A stretch of DNA of 64,000 bases from Kappaphycus alvarezii (GCA_002205965.3 NADL03000054.1:1-64000), one strand, 5' to 3'; positions 42,001 to 53,895 are shown, counted from the stretch's first letter. The notes: a model not told the origin generated them from the sequence alone. Numbers and translations are program-made.

Positions 42001-44965
42001 TGTTTATAGGACGTTTGAGAATGATTTTCAATCAGATGGGCTAAAAAGGGGCGCTCTCTCTTCAAGTTCTGGATATAACGGACTTTAATCACTTATGTCT
42101 TCGCAACGGCCGCGTAATTTAAGTCGAACTTGCTCTTGAAGTAGTTGCATAGTACAAGATGCTCTATACGAATTAAAAAGGTCACCATTTGTCAGCCGGC
42201 CAGTATTTTATTACTAGAAACACTGTTTTTTTGCATTTCTTTGTCCTTTGGAGGATCTATAGGGCCCTTCATGTGCCTTGGCAGCGACAATTTCATCTCT
42301 TATTTCTCTTTCTCCTCACTATTGGACATAAAGCAGTCGGCTATACAATGAAGAGCAAAATTTTCCCTACACACCGGGAAAGGGCATGATAGAGGTGTTT
42401 TCTAGATTTTTCCCTTCTAGTTCTTCAATATTTAGGGGATGAGTGTTCTTTTGTTATTTTAGAAGCGATTAAAATACTTTCAGATGAAGTGGACTTTTCA
42501 TTCCGATTTGTTACACTCAAAAACTTACTTTTACGAGGTACAGTATCATCCTTCTCGAATTCATCCGAGATTAGAAGTGCATGATGCATAAAGCCAGTGA
42601 AATATCTGCGAATACCTGGCTGCCTAAATCCTAAATCATTTTCCAGCCTGATTTATAGTTGTGGCGATTTGAAAGCCGGTAATATATGGTATGCACACAT
42701 CTTGGGATTGTTTTGTACAATAAATTTCAAATCAAAGCGGCGTAAAACTATATGACATAAAAGAAGCACCATACGAGACTTGACTGACATGTCCATGTTC
42801 GCAGTTCTTTTTCGAAGATAGTGTTCAGATATGCTCATGTAAGTGTTGATTTTCTGTCTTCACGTTTCTTATCAAGGCAAGTCCATAGAATATAGTCTTC
42901 CAGACTCTTGTAGCCAGCTGCGCCTTGAATAAAACCCAAGTCAATTGCGAACTCAAGTTGATCAAAATCAATGCAATATTTCAGACTAGCTGGTTAAGTT
43001 GGTTCTGTAGACAAAGCTTCTTCTATACCCAGCTGGTTTGCCCGAGATTCGATTTCGCGGCAAAAAACTATTTTTTCCCCGAAAATAATCATATAGAATC
43101 AGTATCTAAACGTAAGAGGCGCGGATGATCGACAGAAGTAGCTGAAAACGTCGGTTTCTGATCTTTTCGTTCTGCTTAGCAATTAAAGGGCTTCCGTCCG
43201 ACATTTCAGCACCCGACTCACTGTTTCATAGTTTTCTGTAAATTTCCGAATCCGTTTTGTCATCATCATATCATTGAATAGTTTAACCGAAGTCGAAATG
43301 AAGCAAGGATGAATATGTGCCGTAGTTTACGCATATTAAATCAAATTAACTCGCACGGATCGCAATTGTTTCACTGAAACAATGAAACCGAGGCATCTCG
43401 AGTGCTATGAATCCGCAACCAAATCGACATACAGGTCTGATACATAGCAAGCCAATTTTTCCTCTTCCGCTGTTGGCCTTGAGGTATACTGTTGAAACGG
43501 ACAATTCAGGAGAGAATTAATAAGCGTAAAAGGCAGTACAAGCGTACAGAGGGTGGCCTAAGATGGATAGAGTCCGCACAGGTGAGCTGGTTGTCAGGGC
43601 TAGTTTAGAGTTGTCTCTCTGATGCAACAGCGTGAACCAAGGAGGTCCTACCGGGTTCTAGCGCTCGTGAAGTCTGAGCTGTGACGGATTACCACTCTAT
43701 CTGCGGTCTTCAACAAGAAGCAGGACTAACTACTGAAATAGCTAGAATTCTTGTCCAAGTTGAACGTGTTGTTTTCAAGTCTCTTTTTCTTCCTTCTCTC
43801 CCTGAATCCTTCTTTGACAGGAGGCTACGGCCCATGTATCGGATCGATCAGATTGTGCACGGACTACGCGCGGACCGATTCAGCGACAGTGCGGTGGCAT
43901 TACAGTGCGTGCATTTGCGCTGGTCCTTAAACAAAATTAGATTTACAATATTGGATCAGAAGGTCTATTGCTACATATAACCGCTTGTAGCGTACCTTGA
44001 TGACCCTTTTCACCGATTTCGTCGCACAATTGAGTGTGGATTGATTGCGATCGTCAATTAAATTGCACCTATTTTGCCGAAAACATGTCGATATAATGAA
44101 ATTAGCGTTAATGGTAGAGATAAAAAGCGCAGGAAATTTTCCTGTCGTTATTGACGAAATGTCGTGCTGCTGCTCTCCTTCCTGGCCTCCTCGGTCGTAC
44201 AAGCAAATAATCTCGCTTTAGTAGCAATTAAAAGGACGTGCCATTGATTTTTTCTAGGTTGTGTTATCTTATGTGTGGGTGTGATATTTGTTGTCATTAA
44301 AATAGAGGGCATCGGATACAACAACTGAAATGTTTGACGTATGTGTAGTTTTATTTGGGGAAGAATGGGTGCGAATAAATTACTTACGGTACTGCATTGT
44401 CTCATTAATAGGGTAGGATGAATATGGCATCAACATCTTGGTGTGATAAATGGGTTTGCTGCATGCAGGATGGCCCACTCGATTTCTTGGTCCATACTGT
44501 CGGTAGGTCAAATGTATTTTCGATGAGCCACCAGAAAAAAATTATACTGCACACTTGGGATCTGAAGAGAATCCCTTAGTAGTACTGATGGTGATGAGCA
44601 GCTACTGATGTAAAGCGTGCGAGAATGATGGACTAATAAAAAATCTAATTCTACTTTTAAAATCGAGATATTCAATATAATATGTCTAAGGTCAATTAAC
44701 ATAGGTGCCGCCAATTAAAATTTGGGTTAAAATAAATTTACGACATATGATGGTGTTTTTACTAAATACAGTTCGTGCATCTTCTTTGCGATTGAAAGTT
44801 TTCAAAATTCTACGAAGCTCGGAGTTTTTTTACAAAATGGCATTCTTCTTTATAAATATGCAGTAACTTGTATAGTTATTTCAGTCCAAGAATAAGCCTT
44901 TACAAAAAGTTGCTTTTGCATCCCTACTACCCAAATAAAGACTACTGAAATATTTAATATATAGC
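42001..44965. other. No recognised gene
   Basis: Could contain the decayed gag/protease part of the Gypsy remnant. Frames of 99 codons on + (43681) and 91 on - (44202) have no motif. Confidence 0.4.
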
Positions 44966-45816
44966 TCAGTAGGGTGTCCTCGAACCTTGTCGTTCTAAAA
45001 CTTGTGCACAGCGCTTTAAAATGCTGCTATGGACCTTTTTGAGTAGAGTTTGATACATTTTCACCACCCCATCATTACAGAACTTTAAGCTCCCCAACTG
45101 CGTTAAACTGCATATTATTAGCGTAAACAGCGCGCGGTAGGATTCGTGGGACATTCTCAATCAGATGTAAGTCAACGGATTTCGCTGGCCACGCTAGAAC
45201 TCGGTTCAAATTGTTTTGCCCCCATTCATGCAACACTAATAAGGTGTTCATATAAGCTCTATTTTGCATTAAAATTCAATCATAAAATCATATTCTCAAC
45301 AATATGCGGTAGAATTCTATTTTATTTTATAGCGTAGCACTTGATAGAGTCATGCTTTCATCGCAAAATGGCTATTGACGAGAATTAATTCCTGGCAAAA
45401 CAACGACAAACCATAATCCTCCAGTTCAAAACCCATCTTTTAGATAAAGCAGTCATTTCATTTTCAATATAGTGGCCATAATGGCGTAAGCTGTCTAATA
45501 TGTCCATATTTAAGTTACTTTTATCTGGCAAGACTACTAGATTCCATTTGAAAAGCTGATTTATTTTGATATGCTGAGCCCACTAGACCCGGGCTTTATT
45601 GTGCTCTTTTGTCAAAGGGAGTTTTTTGACGTTGCTAAAAGCAAGGTAGTCGGATTTCGAGAAATGTTGATGCACTCTCCATTTTCCAAATTCCAAATTA
45701 AGGCTGTTTTTAGTTCTGAGGCTGACATCCCGTTCTTTGATGCGGTACTCACCAAAAGCCCGAAGTATGGTGGGAAAAATTTTTTTGAGTCGTTCGATGT
45801 GTCTTAATTGATTCAA
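44966..45816 (-). pseudogene. Tc1/mariner-type transposase remnant
   Basis: Read leftward from 45816. HIERLKKIFPTILRAFGEYR and RDVSLRTKNSLNLEFGKWRV, then KLPLTKEHNKARV, correspond to the N-terminal part and the 'LTxxHKxxR' linker. Shifted frames show a decayed first-Asp block (KWNLVVLPDKSNLNMDI). From 45269 MNTLLVLHEWGQNNLNRVLAWPAK is followed by VDLHLIENVPRIL, the conserved 'WPAxSPDLNPIENVW' block of Tc1 transposases. A one-base shift leads to SSILKRCAQVLERQGSRTPY, the family's C-terminus. Both catalytic regions are damaged. Terminal repeats were not found. Confidence 0.75.
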
Positions 45817-47067
45817 TACCCTTCCTGATTTTTAAAAAAACCTCAAAGTGACATTCTTGTCGCTTTCACTCGCTTAGCTAAGGCTCCATTGCTAAACCTT
45901 ACCCCCTTTAGTGCAGGAATTGTATCATTTTCTTTTCCTGTCAACTTTTTATCCCTCCCTACTGTGTGGGATTAGACCAATGGTGTACGTCGGTAGCCAC
46001 TAACTAAAGGGTACCTAGAACGAAGAAGGGCACCGCAGGAGCACGGATATTCGCCTAAAGGAGGTTGCGAGGGAAGCAACACTAAAGGGGTAGGTTCATT
46101 TGGCGGCCGCTTAACCTTAAGGGGGAAAAGGAAGTTCCCTTAGGGTTTCTAACGGCTTGAAGACCTTAGAGATGAGGCCAAATGGTGGTTACCTTTACGA
46201 TTCTACTACTCTCACCCTACTGATCTCCTTATTAAGGTGAGCTACCCTACTATTACTATTGTATGCTACTCGTAAAGGAAAACTGGCCTTTCTACCGCCA
46301 TCACCGCTATCTACCAATAGGAATGCGCTAACATAAAGTACCTATCAACTAATCTAAATGTCCACCTACCGCTCCGTACGGTTCTATGGTGGCCCTTCCG
46401 TCTCTCGTCGCCCTTAAAGTTTCCATTACTGTGCCACGTCTACGGTCCAACTGTATCACCCCAAGGTGCCACTGTACTACCTGTAAACATTGTCTTCGAT
46501 CGCCAGTTGCTACGGTTTTTTCCATGTTGCATCTGAAGATATTTTCAATCTTGTCTTGAAGCAGATACTATAGTTTTCATGTTATCTAATAATGAGCCTG
46601 CTGGTGCTATTATGATTTCGCATGCTTAAAATTGTTTTTATTCACAGGAGCTATTCTTTTAGGCTATTTTCTGCGAGGTTTTTTCTCTTTGAAGCGGGAA
46701 AAACTGAGGTTTTTACTGACTAGAGATGCAGAGCGGCTATTTTTCGAAGACTAGGGGGACAGGTCTGTGTGTTAGAGAGTCGAAAAATGAGGTCGGGTCA
46801 TGAGATACGAACCATACAGGGCTGGTGTGAGGCCAGCCTGTATGTAGGACATGCTGCGTTGGACTAAACTGTCACCGCAGCGTGTACATTTCAAATTACC
46901 GATAATAGCCATTCTTTTATCACCAAATGGTAATTTTTGGTGGTGGTGCTATCCTAAATTCGCACACTACAGCTAGTATCGTCATTCGTTAACATACAGT
47001 ACTATACAGTAACTGAGTTGGGGGGGGGAATTTGGGGTGATTTAATATTTGAAAGATATGTCTAATA
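45817..47067. other. Gene-free stretch with a composition change
   Basis: From about 45880 to 46500 the sequence is unusually rich in CTAC/CCTTA/TACC words and in stops in every frame. It is less AT-rich than its surroundings, with no tRNA, rRNA or ORF that I recognise. A hairpin lies at 46813-46844 and a G9 run near 47023. Confidence 0.35.
46813..46844. repeat. 12-13 bp hairpin
   Basis: CATACAGGGCTGG and CCAGCCTGTATG pair with a single bulged base around TGTGAGG. Confidence 0.65.
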
Positions 47068-47248
47068 GGCCTTTTAAATTAAGAGATCTGGCATCTATAC
47101 TGGGGAAATTCTAGTCTCCTGTATGGGAGCAAGTTTTAATAAGGAACAAACAGACTTGTTCCCATTATGTGCAATTTTGAAATAAGCACTAAACAAGTTA
47201 TCATAGACACCTTTATCGCTAACGTTCCACAATATCACAGAGCTATCT

Positions 47249-48368
47249 GTGGATCATCCACCAAACCGTCCATCCAACCATCCAACCTCTTCTAACCTCT
47301 TCAAGATCCCTGCAATAAACTCACAAACCGATCATGAACCTTACTCATCGCTCAAAGGCTGTATTGCAGCCTCTTCAAACATCAGCTCTTCCTCATTAGC
47401 TACCTTATCACCTGCAACGTTTGATAAAGCTGCTCCGTCTTCATCAACTCAGCGTCTAGCAAACATTTCACCGTCAACGTGATTTGTACCAAACAAACTA
47501 GAAAAGTGTTGGCTCCTTCAACAGCTTACAATCTCAGGTGGGCCAACGCAAAAAGGGAAAGCGTTGTAAAACACTTGCGTTGCTGTCACCATGAGCGCAA
47601 AACAGCGCCTCATAGCCGACCATGAGTTGCTTCAGCAACAATATTTGTATAGTATGACTTGGCGAAGAGCATACATGGCATTTGTAACGCCTCTAAATGT
47701 GACTTACATCGCTTCAACGGCTCTAAACCAGGCGCGAATGATCAAAAAACGAAGCCGATAGTGAAGATGGAGTTGTTATTGCAGCGGTGAGAACAGGAGG
47801 AAAAAAGGGCGATGCGCAGCACAGTCTGGACCAAATTCTTCTCGACTTCAAGCTTGATGCCGAGAAGGAAGTCTTATGCTCTGCTGATATTGCCACTAAA
47901 GTTATTTGTCGACGGAAGGAGTCAAGGAGGGAGAAAGCTCAGCTTCTTGCAAAAAGAAAGCAGGAATAGGAGGCAGAGAAGGAAGAAGGAGAGATTGCGA
48001 GGGAAAAACGGTTACAAGAACGTCGTGCTGCTGATAAACAGCTCTTAAAAGCATAAACTATGAGTGAAAACGCCGCAGTAGCCAGTGCCGCTGTGACGGC
48101 TCGATACACTGAGCATTTCGGAGTGTTCCTCGCGTTGTACGCTCAGAAGAACAACCTTTCCATGCCGCACATGACCACCTCTATGCTCCCAGCGCTATCT
48201 GTAGAACCCTTGGACATGGATGACTCTTTACTTGTGGAGGAGCCTGATGTTGGTGACGTTCACAACAAAACGCTTAACAACGCCATGGATGCAGCGCTAC
48301 GAGAAGGCGACCCGTACAATGCACAAAGCGCCGGTTCGCGCTCTACGCGCGCGCAAAGTCCGCTGTGA
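47249..48368 (+). pseudogene. Harbinger copy 2 accessory ORF, broken
   Basis: Starts with a Ser/Pro/Asn-rich leader (MDHPPNRPSNHPTSS, open to 47482). A piece with LIADHELLQQQYLYSMTWRR follows at 47591. One frame from 47787 to 48368 is interrupted by stops at 47967-47969 and near 48055. It encodes RREKAQLLAKRKQE, EAEKEEGEIAREKRLQERRA (coiled coil) and an acidic C-terminal part (LDMDDSLLVEEPDVGDV). I do not see a clear SANT motif. The role is inferred from position opposite the transposase. Confidence 0.4.
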
Positions 48369-48523
48369 AGGGAATCGCAGGCGATTGAAGCAAAGAACTC
48401 GCAGAGCACGCACCGCCGCAAAAATCCGAGCAATTACTCGCATTCGTTGTTATTCATCCTGTCAAGCTTAGAAAATAATGCTCCTTCGTCTCTAGGGCGT
48501 ACCCACGCCTGTCAAATTGACAA

Positions 48524-49711
48524 TTAGACACCACCGGCTGTACGCTTTGCAATGGGGAACAGATCCGACTCAAATGGCCATCTGCCAAGAAATAGCCTAT
48601 ACCGATTGTTAATAAACCTAATACCCCTCTCGTTGACCATTATTCGTTTCCGAATCTCCTTGTTGTGCTTCGCCCTGTAGAACCACGATGTACTTTCGTT
48701 TCGCTTGTACGGCACGAATAGCTCACCGTCTACTGCAAACCACATATCCGCCATACCATGTTGTCCGTTGGAAATATACAGCTCTGTGTTATGGTGCACA
48801 TCGGAACTTGTATAAAGATTTCGATCGGATTCCACCCCGTGGTCCATTATCTCCACCCTTACGAAGCAATCAAAGATGTCATAAAACACCAGCAGCGCAA
48901 AGCAGTGTGCTTTCTTGTACCCGTCGTACGCCCTTTCTTGGTCTCCGTCGTCTTTCGGTCTCTATCTTCTTTTTTTGTTTCCGTCTGCGAAGAAAACACA
49001 TGACGGAAATCCTATTATGAGACTCTCTATTTTGTGCCTTTCTTCTTCGTTTGGCCAGCGTACCAGTTTGGGACATATGGCATCTAAAGCTTTGCGTACG
49101 GCAAACAAAGCATGTCAAAAGTAGTTAGAAAGGCTTCCTCGAGACCAACCATATCGCGATGCCATGTGTTCCAGACCCTAACCTTCCTTGTTGGAAACCC
49201 CAAATACATCAAACAAAATGAACAGCATTTCTTGGGTATCAAACTTCCTTCTTCGTGCTACTCCTTGTTCATTCTCAGCAAAACATCCAAGTACGTTTAA
49301 TGGATTGCTGAGTTCCGGTTCTACGATGCTGTGCAAATATTCAAAATCTGCTGTGGTAAGATGCGTGATCTTCTGTAACAAGTTGATGTCTGCATCTTTG
49401 TAACGAATATAGCGATTGAAAATTGTTGCTCTAAGCCGTACATACGTTGCCTTTTTGATGTACCGAGTGTGACCTCGACCAATAAATAGCTTTTCGTTGG
49501 TTTCGTTGTCACTTGGGTCTTCTTCTTGGCGGTGGTGGTAGGCTTGTGCGGCTGTGTCAGATGCGGAAAGTAGCTGAGTGGTATGATGTTGTTGCACAGT
49601 GATCTGAGACATAAAGGCAACGGCCATCTGTATTTCATCTTCGTATTTGTCCATCCTTGTGCGACGAAAGAGATAGTCTACGGTAATAGGCCCCGTCAGA
49701 ACACTCCGCAC
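48524..49711 (-). pseudogene. PIF/Harbinger transposase (copy 2), frameshifted
   Basis: 177 codons are open from 49711, ending after FDTQEMLFILFDVFGVSNKEG. A shifted frame continues LEHMASRYGWSRGSLSNYF, ALDAICPKLVRWPNEEERHK and SCVFFADGNKKRR (first catalytic Asp; a TAG follows). YDGYKKAHCFALLVFYDIFD, ESDRNLYTSSD (second Asp), YISNGQHGMADMWF and VNERGIRFINNRYRL (Glu) complete it. This is the DDE_Tnp_4 pattern in the right order. Only about one frameshift and one or two stops break it, so it is much younger than copy 1. In function it would cut and paste with 3-bp target duplications. Confidence 0.85.
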
Positions 49712-49865
49712 TATTTTAAATCAACAGAATGCTCTGAATTCGGGAGCTTAAACAAAATAGCGTTTTGATTTAGTTAAAAGGTCCAAATCATCTTTACTTC
49801 ATTTATTTGTTATGTGGCTCATGGTGGCCGGTGTCCTGCGGCCACAAGCTATGGTCCCGGGAGCT

Positions 49866-49883
49866 ATGTACAGTACTGTACAT
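49866..49883. repeat. Perfect 18-bp palindrome ATGTACAGTACTGTACAT
   Basis: Exact self-complement, containing the recurrent TACAGTACTGTA core. Confidence 0.9.
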
Positions 49884-49904
49884 GGCCACAAATTTATGAT
49901 AAAA

Positions 49905-49932
49905 GAGCCATGTACAGTACAATGCATGGCTC
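49905..49932. repeat. Hairpin GAGCCATG/CATGGCTC around GTACAGTAC
   Basis: Eight-base perfect arms with the recurrent motif in the loop, 22 bp from the 18-bp palindrome. Confidence 0.75.
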
Positions 49933-50120
49933 TGAGCAACAAATAGCGTGAATTGCAGAACAGTAAAGTAGAGGGCGTCGGAAAACAGGCAAACAGGGGG
50001 TCTAAGGGCTGATTTCTGTGTTCTACTAGGAATTTAGTACCAATTTGTGCATTTTCAAAATTTTCGAATCTTTATATAATGGCTAGTAGACAAGGGTACG
50101 ATTCTCGACCGGCCAGAGGA

Positions 50121-50222
50121 CCACACCCCAAAAACCCACACCCCAAAAACAAAACATCAAAGACCCAGAGTCCAACACCCACAAACCAAACACTCCAACA
50201 CCACAAACCAGACACCCACGCA
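50121..50222. repeat. A/C-rich low-complexity tract
   Basis: CACCCCAAAAACC is duplicated at its start and short CCAAACAC-type words follow. The minus strand has GGGGTGTGGG-type runs that could form G-quadruplexes. Confidence 0.6.
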
Positions 50223-50269
50223 CCAAACAAAACGATGCTCTTCTCTTGTCTGTTGTCCTCAACGTAGTG

Positions 50270-50399
50270 GTGTCCCTTGTCTCCATGGACTTACAGTGTG
50301 CATACCGAAGTTCAAGGGGGCAATACCCATTATACTGCAGGTGTCACTTGTCTCTTTGGACTTTCGGTGCTTAGCTCGAAGTTAAAGGGGGTAATACCC
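50270..50399. repeat. Imperfect direct duplication, period 71 bp
   Basis: 50270-50328 and 50341-50399 align, both with TTGTCTC, TGGACTT, CGAAGTT and AGGGGG(C/T)AATACCC. Confidence 0.7.
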
Positions 50400-51021
50400 T
50401 CAGTGACTGCTGAACTCTAAACCTTCTCGAAGGGGTTCGTTGGAGGCCTACGGAGCCACTAAGGACGCAGGGGGACCACCACGGCTGCTAAGGATTAAGT
50501 CAGTGGGAAAGATTGGCGGGTTTAATTGGTAGCGGCAGGAAACGAACGAGGGTTTAATAGGTTTAAAACAAGAGAAACAAAAAACAAAAGAAAGAAACAA
50601 CAAAGGAACAAAATCAAAACAAAAAAACTTAAAATAAATAACTCCTCCAGTACCCGCACAAATCTTTTCTATTAGTATTATAAAGGGCGTGCAAGCCTTG
50701 CTGACAGTGCAAGCTAAGATATTGAAAGATATGGTCGGTTGTGGCCCAGAATATCTGACAGGGTAACCAGTAATACCTCTTAAACTTCCCTAAAAAGCCT
50801 GCTCAAGGCCAATTGAGTTGGGTGCTCCGATTAGATTTTAATCTTAACAGGCAGTCAGGCAGTGCATGAAAACGATCGGTGTCGTGCCTTGCAGGCACTG
50901 CTCCGTTGGACCTCGGCGTCCGTCTTTTATTGACCCTCAGCGGTTTCAACTTCGCCCGTCCAGTGCACGTACAGTAACACAGCAGCGGACACACTCCACT
51001 ACAGTAAACTACAACTGTAGT

Positions 51022-51029
51022 GAAGTCAC
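51022..51029. repeat. hAT target site duplication, left (GAAGTCAC)
   Basis: Eight bases next to the element end; GTAGTCAC at 54202-54209 matches 7 of 8. Confidence 0.85.
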
Positions 51030-51376
51030 CAGGGTTGGGAAGGACATGTCAAAATTACATATACCTGATACATGAAGCATTACAGTATTATTAGTTCCCT
51101 CGGTATGTCGGTACAACGATGCATATGAATGATTTTTAATTGGACAAAGCCGAAGTACATGAAACATATAAAAATTTTTGAGGGACGGTACAAGAACATT
51201 AAAAATTTCCGATGTACCAGGTACATTTCAGAAAATTTTTTGAAAAAAGACAGTACAAGGGTACATGATGATAACTTTATGGCATCAGTAAAACGGGTGT
51301 CCGCACATGTAGGCACATGTACCAGGTACAAGTATAAAACGGGTATATTTCCGCATGTACCAGTAACTGACCCAGA

Positions 51377-51625
51377 CCATGTGGTCTAATGGTGGAAACC
51401 GGGTTGGCTCCAGGAGAGAACGTGAGTTCGATTCCTGAGAGTGCATCGCTAAAACTGCACTAACGTGCAGGTCACAGAAAACAAGGGACTGTCGTTTGGA
51501 GTTTAATTCTAGTCTGAGGACCCGCCTTGGTTTTACCTGGAGCTATATCTTTCCCATCCTGGCAATGGGAAATAGCTTTCGTAGCCAAGGTTCCAAAGGC
51601 GAGGATTAGAAATTAAACGTCACTC
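51377..51625 (+). other. tRNA-like A/B boxes followed by a long imperfect hairpin (possible SINE)
   Basis: TGGTCTAATGG (A-box-like, about 51382-51392) and GAGTTCGATTCC (B-box-like, about 51424-51435) have tRNA-like spacing, resembling a Glu/Gly/Asp-type tRNA. The stems do not fold into a proper cloverleaf, so it is not a working tRNA. The following 51490-51625 folds on itself: GTTTAATTCT pairs with AGAAATTAAAC, GCCTTGG with CCAAGG, AGCTAT...TTCCCA with TGGGAA...ATAGCT. It lies in the 3' noncoding side of the hAT element and could be a nested SINE or a structured RNA. Confidence 0.35.
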
Positions 51626-51695
51626 ATTGTTAATGGCCAGATGTCAGTACCGGGAACTATGCAATAGGGATTTCTGTGGCGGCTAAGCACTTCTT

Positions 51696-52721
51696 TTACT
51701 CATCATCAGTATTTTTTTCATCTAAAGCATTATCTTCTATCTTCAAAAGATAGTCACTAAACTCTTCCATTGACTTAACATGATTATAAACATCAAAATC
51801 TTCATCATAGTTCTTTGAAATTGTGACAACATTATTGATGTTGTCAGTTGTGATTCTGTTACGAAGTGGACTACAAATTCTACCCGCCAAGCTGAATATG
51901 CGTTCATTTTCAATTTGAGTCGCCGGAATACCCAAAAATTGACAAAGCTTTGCAACTGTCGGAAACAAAGATTGCTTCTTCAATAACCAGCTGTACTTGT
52001 CAGTTCCTTTCGTGAAGGGCTCTGATCGAAACAAGCGAAGTTCGGAAACCATAGACTTAACAATAGCATCCGTATCATCTGAATCTGCGTTACTCAAAAA
52101 GCAGTCTTCTATTTTTCCCCTGTCTTGGCTTTTGAATAAGTGTCTCCGGCCTCGTCCACATCCAGAACCGAGTCAGATTCTTTTTGTTCCCTCATGCTTA
52201 CCATAAGAGGTACTATTATTTTTTCATCATAGTTTTTTGCTAGTGATCGCGCATTGCCTGGATCACTCTGATGTAGACGCATAAGAGTAGACTTCAGATC
52301 CTTAAACTCAGGATCGAAAACCACAGCAAGATAATGATGCACATAGGCGCCATTCAATGGAGTTTTTCGAAGAACGGATCCAACACATTGCTAAGTGATT
52401 CAACCACAGAGAGGACATTTTGGCCTTAAGCATACTTAACTGTGCGTCAAAATCATCTGAAGTCACAGGAACTATAGTCTTTCAGTTGTTCTTAAACTTC
52501 AAATACACACTTGCAATATGTGCAACAGCCTCACTGACGGTCCACGTCTTCTTCTGGCTCTGAAGGCAGGAAAACACAAGTTGTTCAAGTGTTTCGACAA
52601 CACATTGAACAATGTCCCATGTTTCAGGACTTGGTACTCGGTTGCGCAGATTACGATCAGCTTGAGTTCCAAAACATTTGCGAACAACTTCTTTGTACGA
52701 GAGCATCATTCGAAACATCAC
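51696..52721 (-). pseudogene. hAT transposase, C-terminal part with hATC dimerisation domain
   Basis: Three short frames in order. 52482-52721: RNLRNRVPSPETWDIVQCV. 52109-52357: MNGAYVHHYLAVVFDPEFKD, typical of the late catalytic domain. 51696-52097: YSWLLKKQSLFPTVAKLCQF, LGIPATQIENERIFSLAGRI, SPLRNRITTDNINNVV, which is the hATC domain. Each junction needs a one-base shift. Confidence 0.85.
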
Positions 52722-53467
52722 CAGAACACTGAAAACCTAGTCTTGACTGGGGTCGGCATGAGTCTGGGATTGACATCCAAATATTTGCAAGCTTCAATCC
52801 ATTCCTTGCGCCCTTTCGAAGATTTCTTTGTCCAAGTTATGCACTTCTGCAAAGCGGATTGCACTTTGCGAAAATCAATGAGCGGTAGGCCGTCTGTCAC
52901 ATTGTTAGATAAAGCTGCATTGCATGTCCCAGAAATGATATGGGCAAAGCAAACTCCACTGAAACAACTTCCAATTTCCGCTGCACTGAAAGAGGTAGAT
53001 GACCTTATAATGTTCGTGCATGCCCTCAAATTCGCACCCCCATCCTTGACACACGCGAAAACTTTGTCCCTAATTCCAAACTTTTCCAGCTGCTCAACCA
53101 GAAGATCGTGTAGAGATTCACCTCTTGTACTGTTACATTGAATAAGTGCTAGGTGAACTCTTGTCTGCTTGAAGTTTCCATCGACTCCATGTGCGATCAA
53201 GTCAAATATGTCTTCGCATCCTCGACTCATCCATAGATCAAATGAGATCGAAACGGAGTCCAATTTTGATAACTGTGGCATCACGAGATCCAATTCCACT
53301 TTCTTCGAAAACGCCGGAATGTGCTTATCAGCTAATGTTTTCCTGTCTGGGATCGATACACGTGGGTTCAAGAAGTGAACATATCTCCGGAAGTCTGGAT
53401 GATCAACCAACGAAAAGGGAAGTCCTGCCTTTGCTATTAACAAAATCAATCGTTTGTTTGCTTCCAC
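52718..53467 (-). pseudogene. hAT transposase, catalytic core part
   Basis: 249 codons open. AKAGLPFSLVDHPDFRRYVHF is the usual lead-in. SISFDLWMSRGCEDIFDL holds the first catalytic Asp and VFACVKDGGANLRACTNI the second. It then runs CFAHIISGTCNAALSNN to KTRFSVFW. The true frame extends upstream of the ATG at 53467 (NPTSDTAVEANKR), so 53467 is not a real start; the break with the BED frame lies around 53480-53500. Confidence 0.85.
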
Positions 53468-53895
53468 TGCAGTATCTGAGGTGGGATTGTATTTCTGATG
53501 GTATCAAGATAAGTCTGAAGTTTCTTCTGCTTCTTCTTAGGGGGCTCGGTAGATGTTTGGGATTCTTCGAACTGCTTGAAAAGGTCCTTGTGATTTTCCC
53601 TCAAGTGCCTTCGTAGTGCGTTAGTACCCATGTTGCTCTGAAACTTCAGAAGTCCTTTACGCTCCCGCTTATTTGCTGCAGATGCTGCAGATACGTCTGG
53701 TTTGCAAACAATACAAGCATACGTGTTATTGTCATGCTTTGTGTAAAAGCCCCAGAGAATTGCCTTTTTTCCAGACTTCTTGTTTGTCGACAACGTCTTT
53801 TGAGCGATTCTGAGAATTTCATTTGCAGAGAGTGAGCTCAGGACCTTGTTTACTTCGTCATCATTGAGTTGTCCTTCCGGTTGTGTGGGATTCAT
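53446..53895 (-). pseudogene. hAT transposase, N-terminal BED zinc-finger part
   Basis: 149 codons from MNPTQPEGQLNDDEVNKVL. The BED finger is WGFYTKHDNNTYACIVCKPD with C-x2-C and GTNALRRHLRENH with the His pair. A basic segment PPKKKQKKLQTYLD may be a nuclear localisation signal. Confidence 0.85.

Larger units (their letters stand above)
47068..49784. mobile_element. PIF/Harbinger element (copy 2), tentative ends
   Basis: Contains a Harbinger transposase on - and a converging accessory reading frame on +. The proposed ends GGCCTTTTAAATTAA (47068) and the reverse complement of TTTAGTTAAAAGGTCC (49784) match over about 12 bases with one indel. The 3-bp target duplication expected for this group is not evident, so the ends are uncertain. 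The gene layout is the mirror image of the copy at 0-2.3 kb. Confidence 0.5.
49785..51021. other. Gene-free, repeat-rich spacer
   Basis: Holds palindromes at 49866-49883 and 49905-49932, an A/C-rich tract at 50121-50222, a 59-bp direct duplication at 50270-50399 and an A-rich stretch at 50560-50640. Confidence 0.5.

Noticed and set aside
51377..51450. Possible tRNA gene
   Set aside because: A and B boxes fit, but the acceptor and T stems do not pair and the anticodon stem has a mismatch and short loop. At best a tRNA-derived relic.
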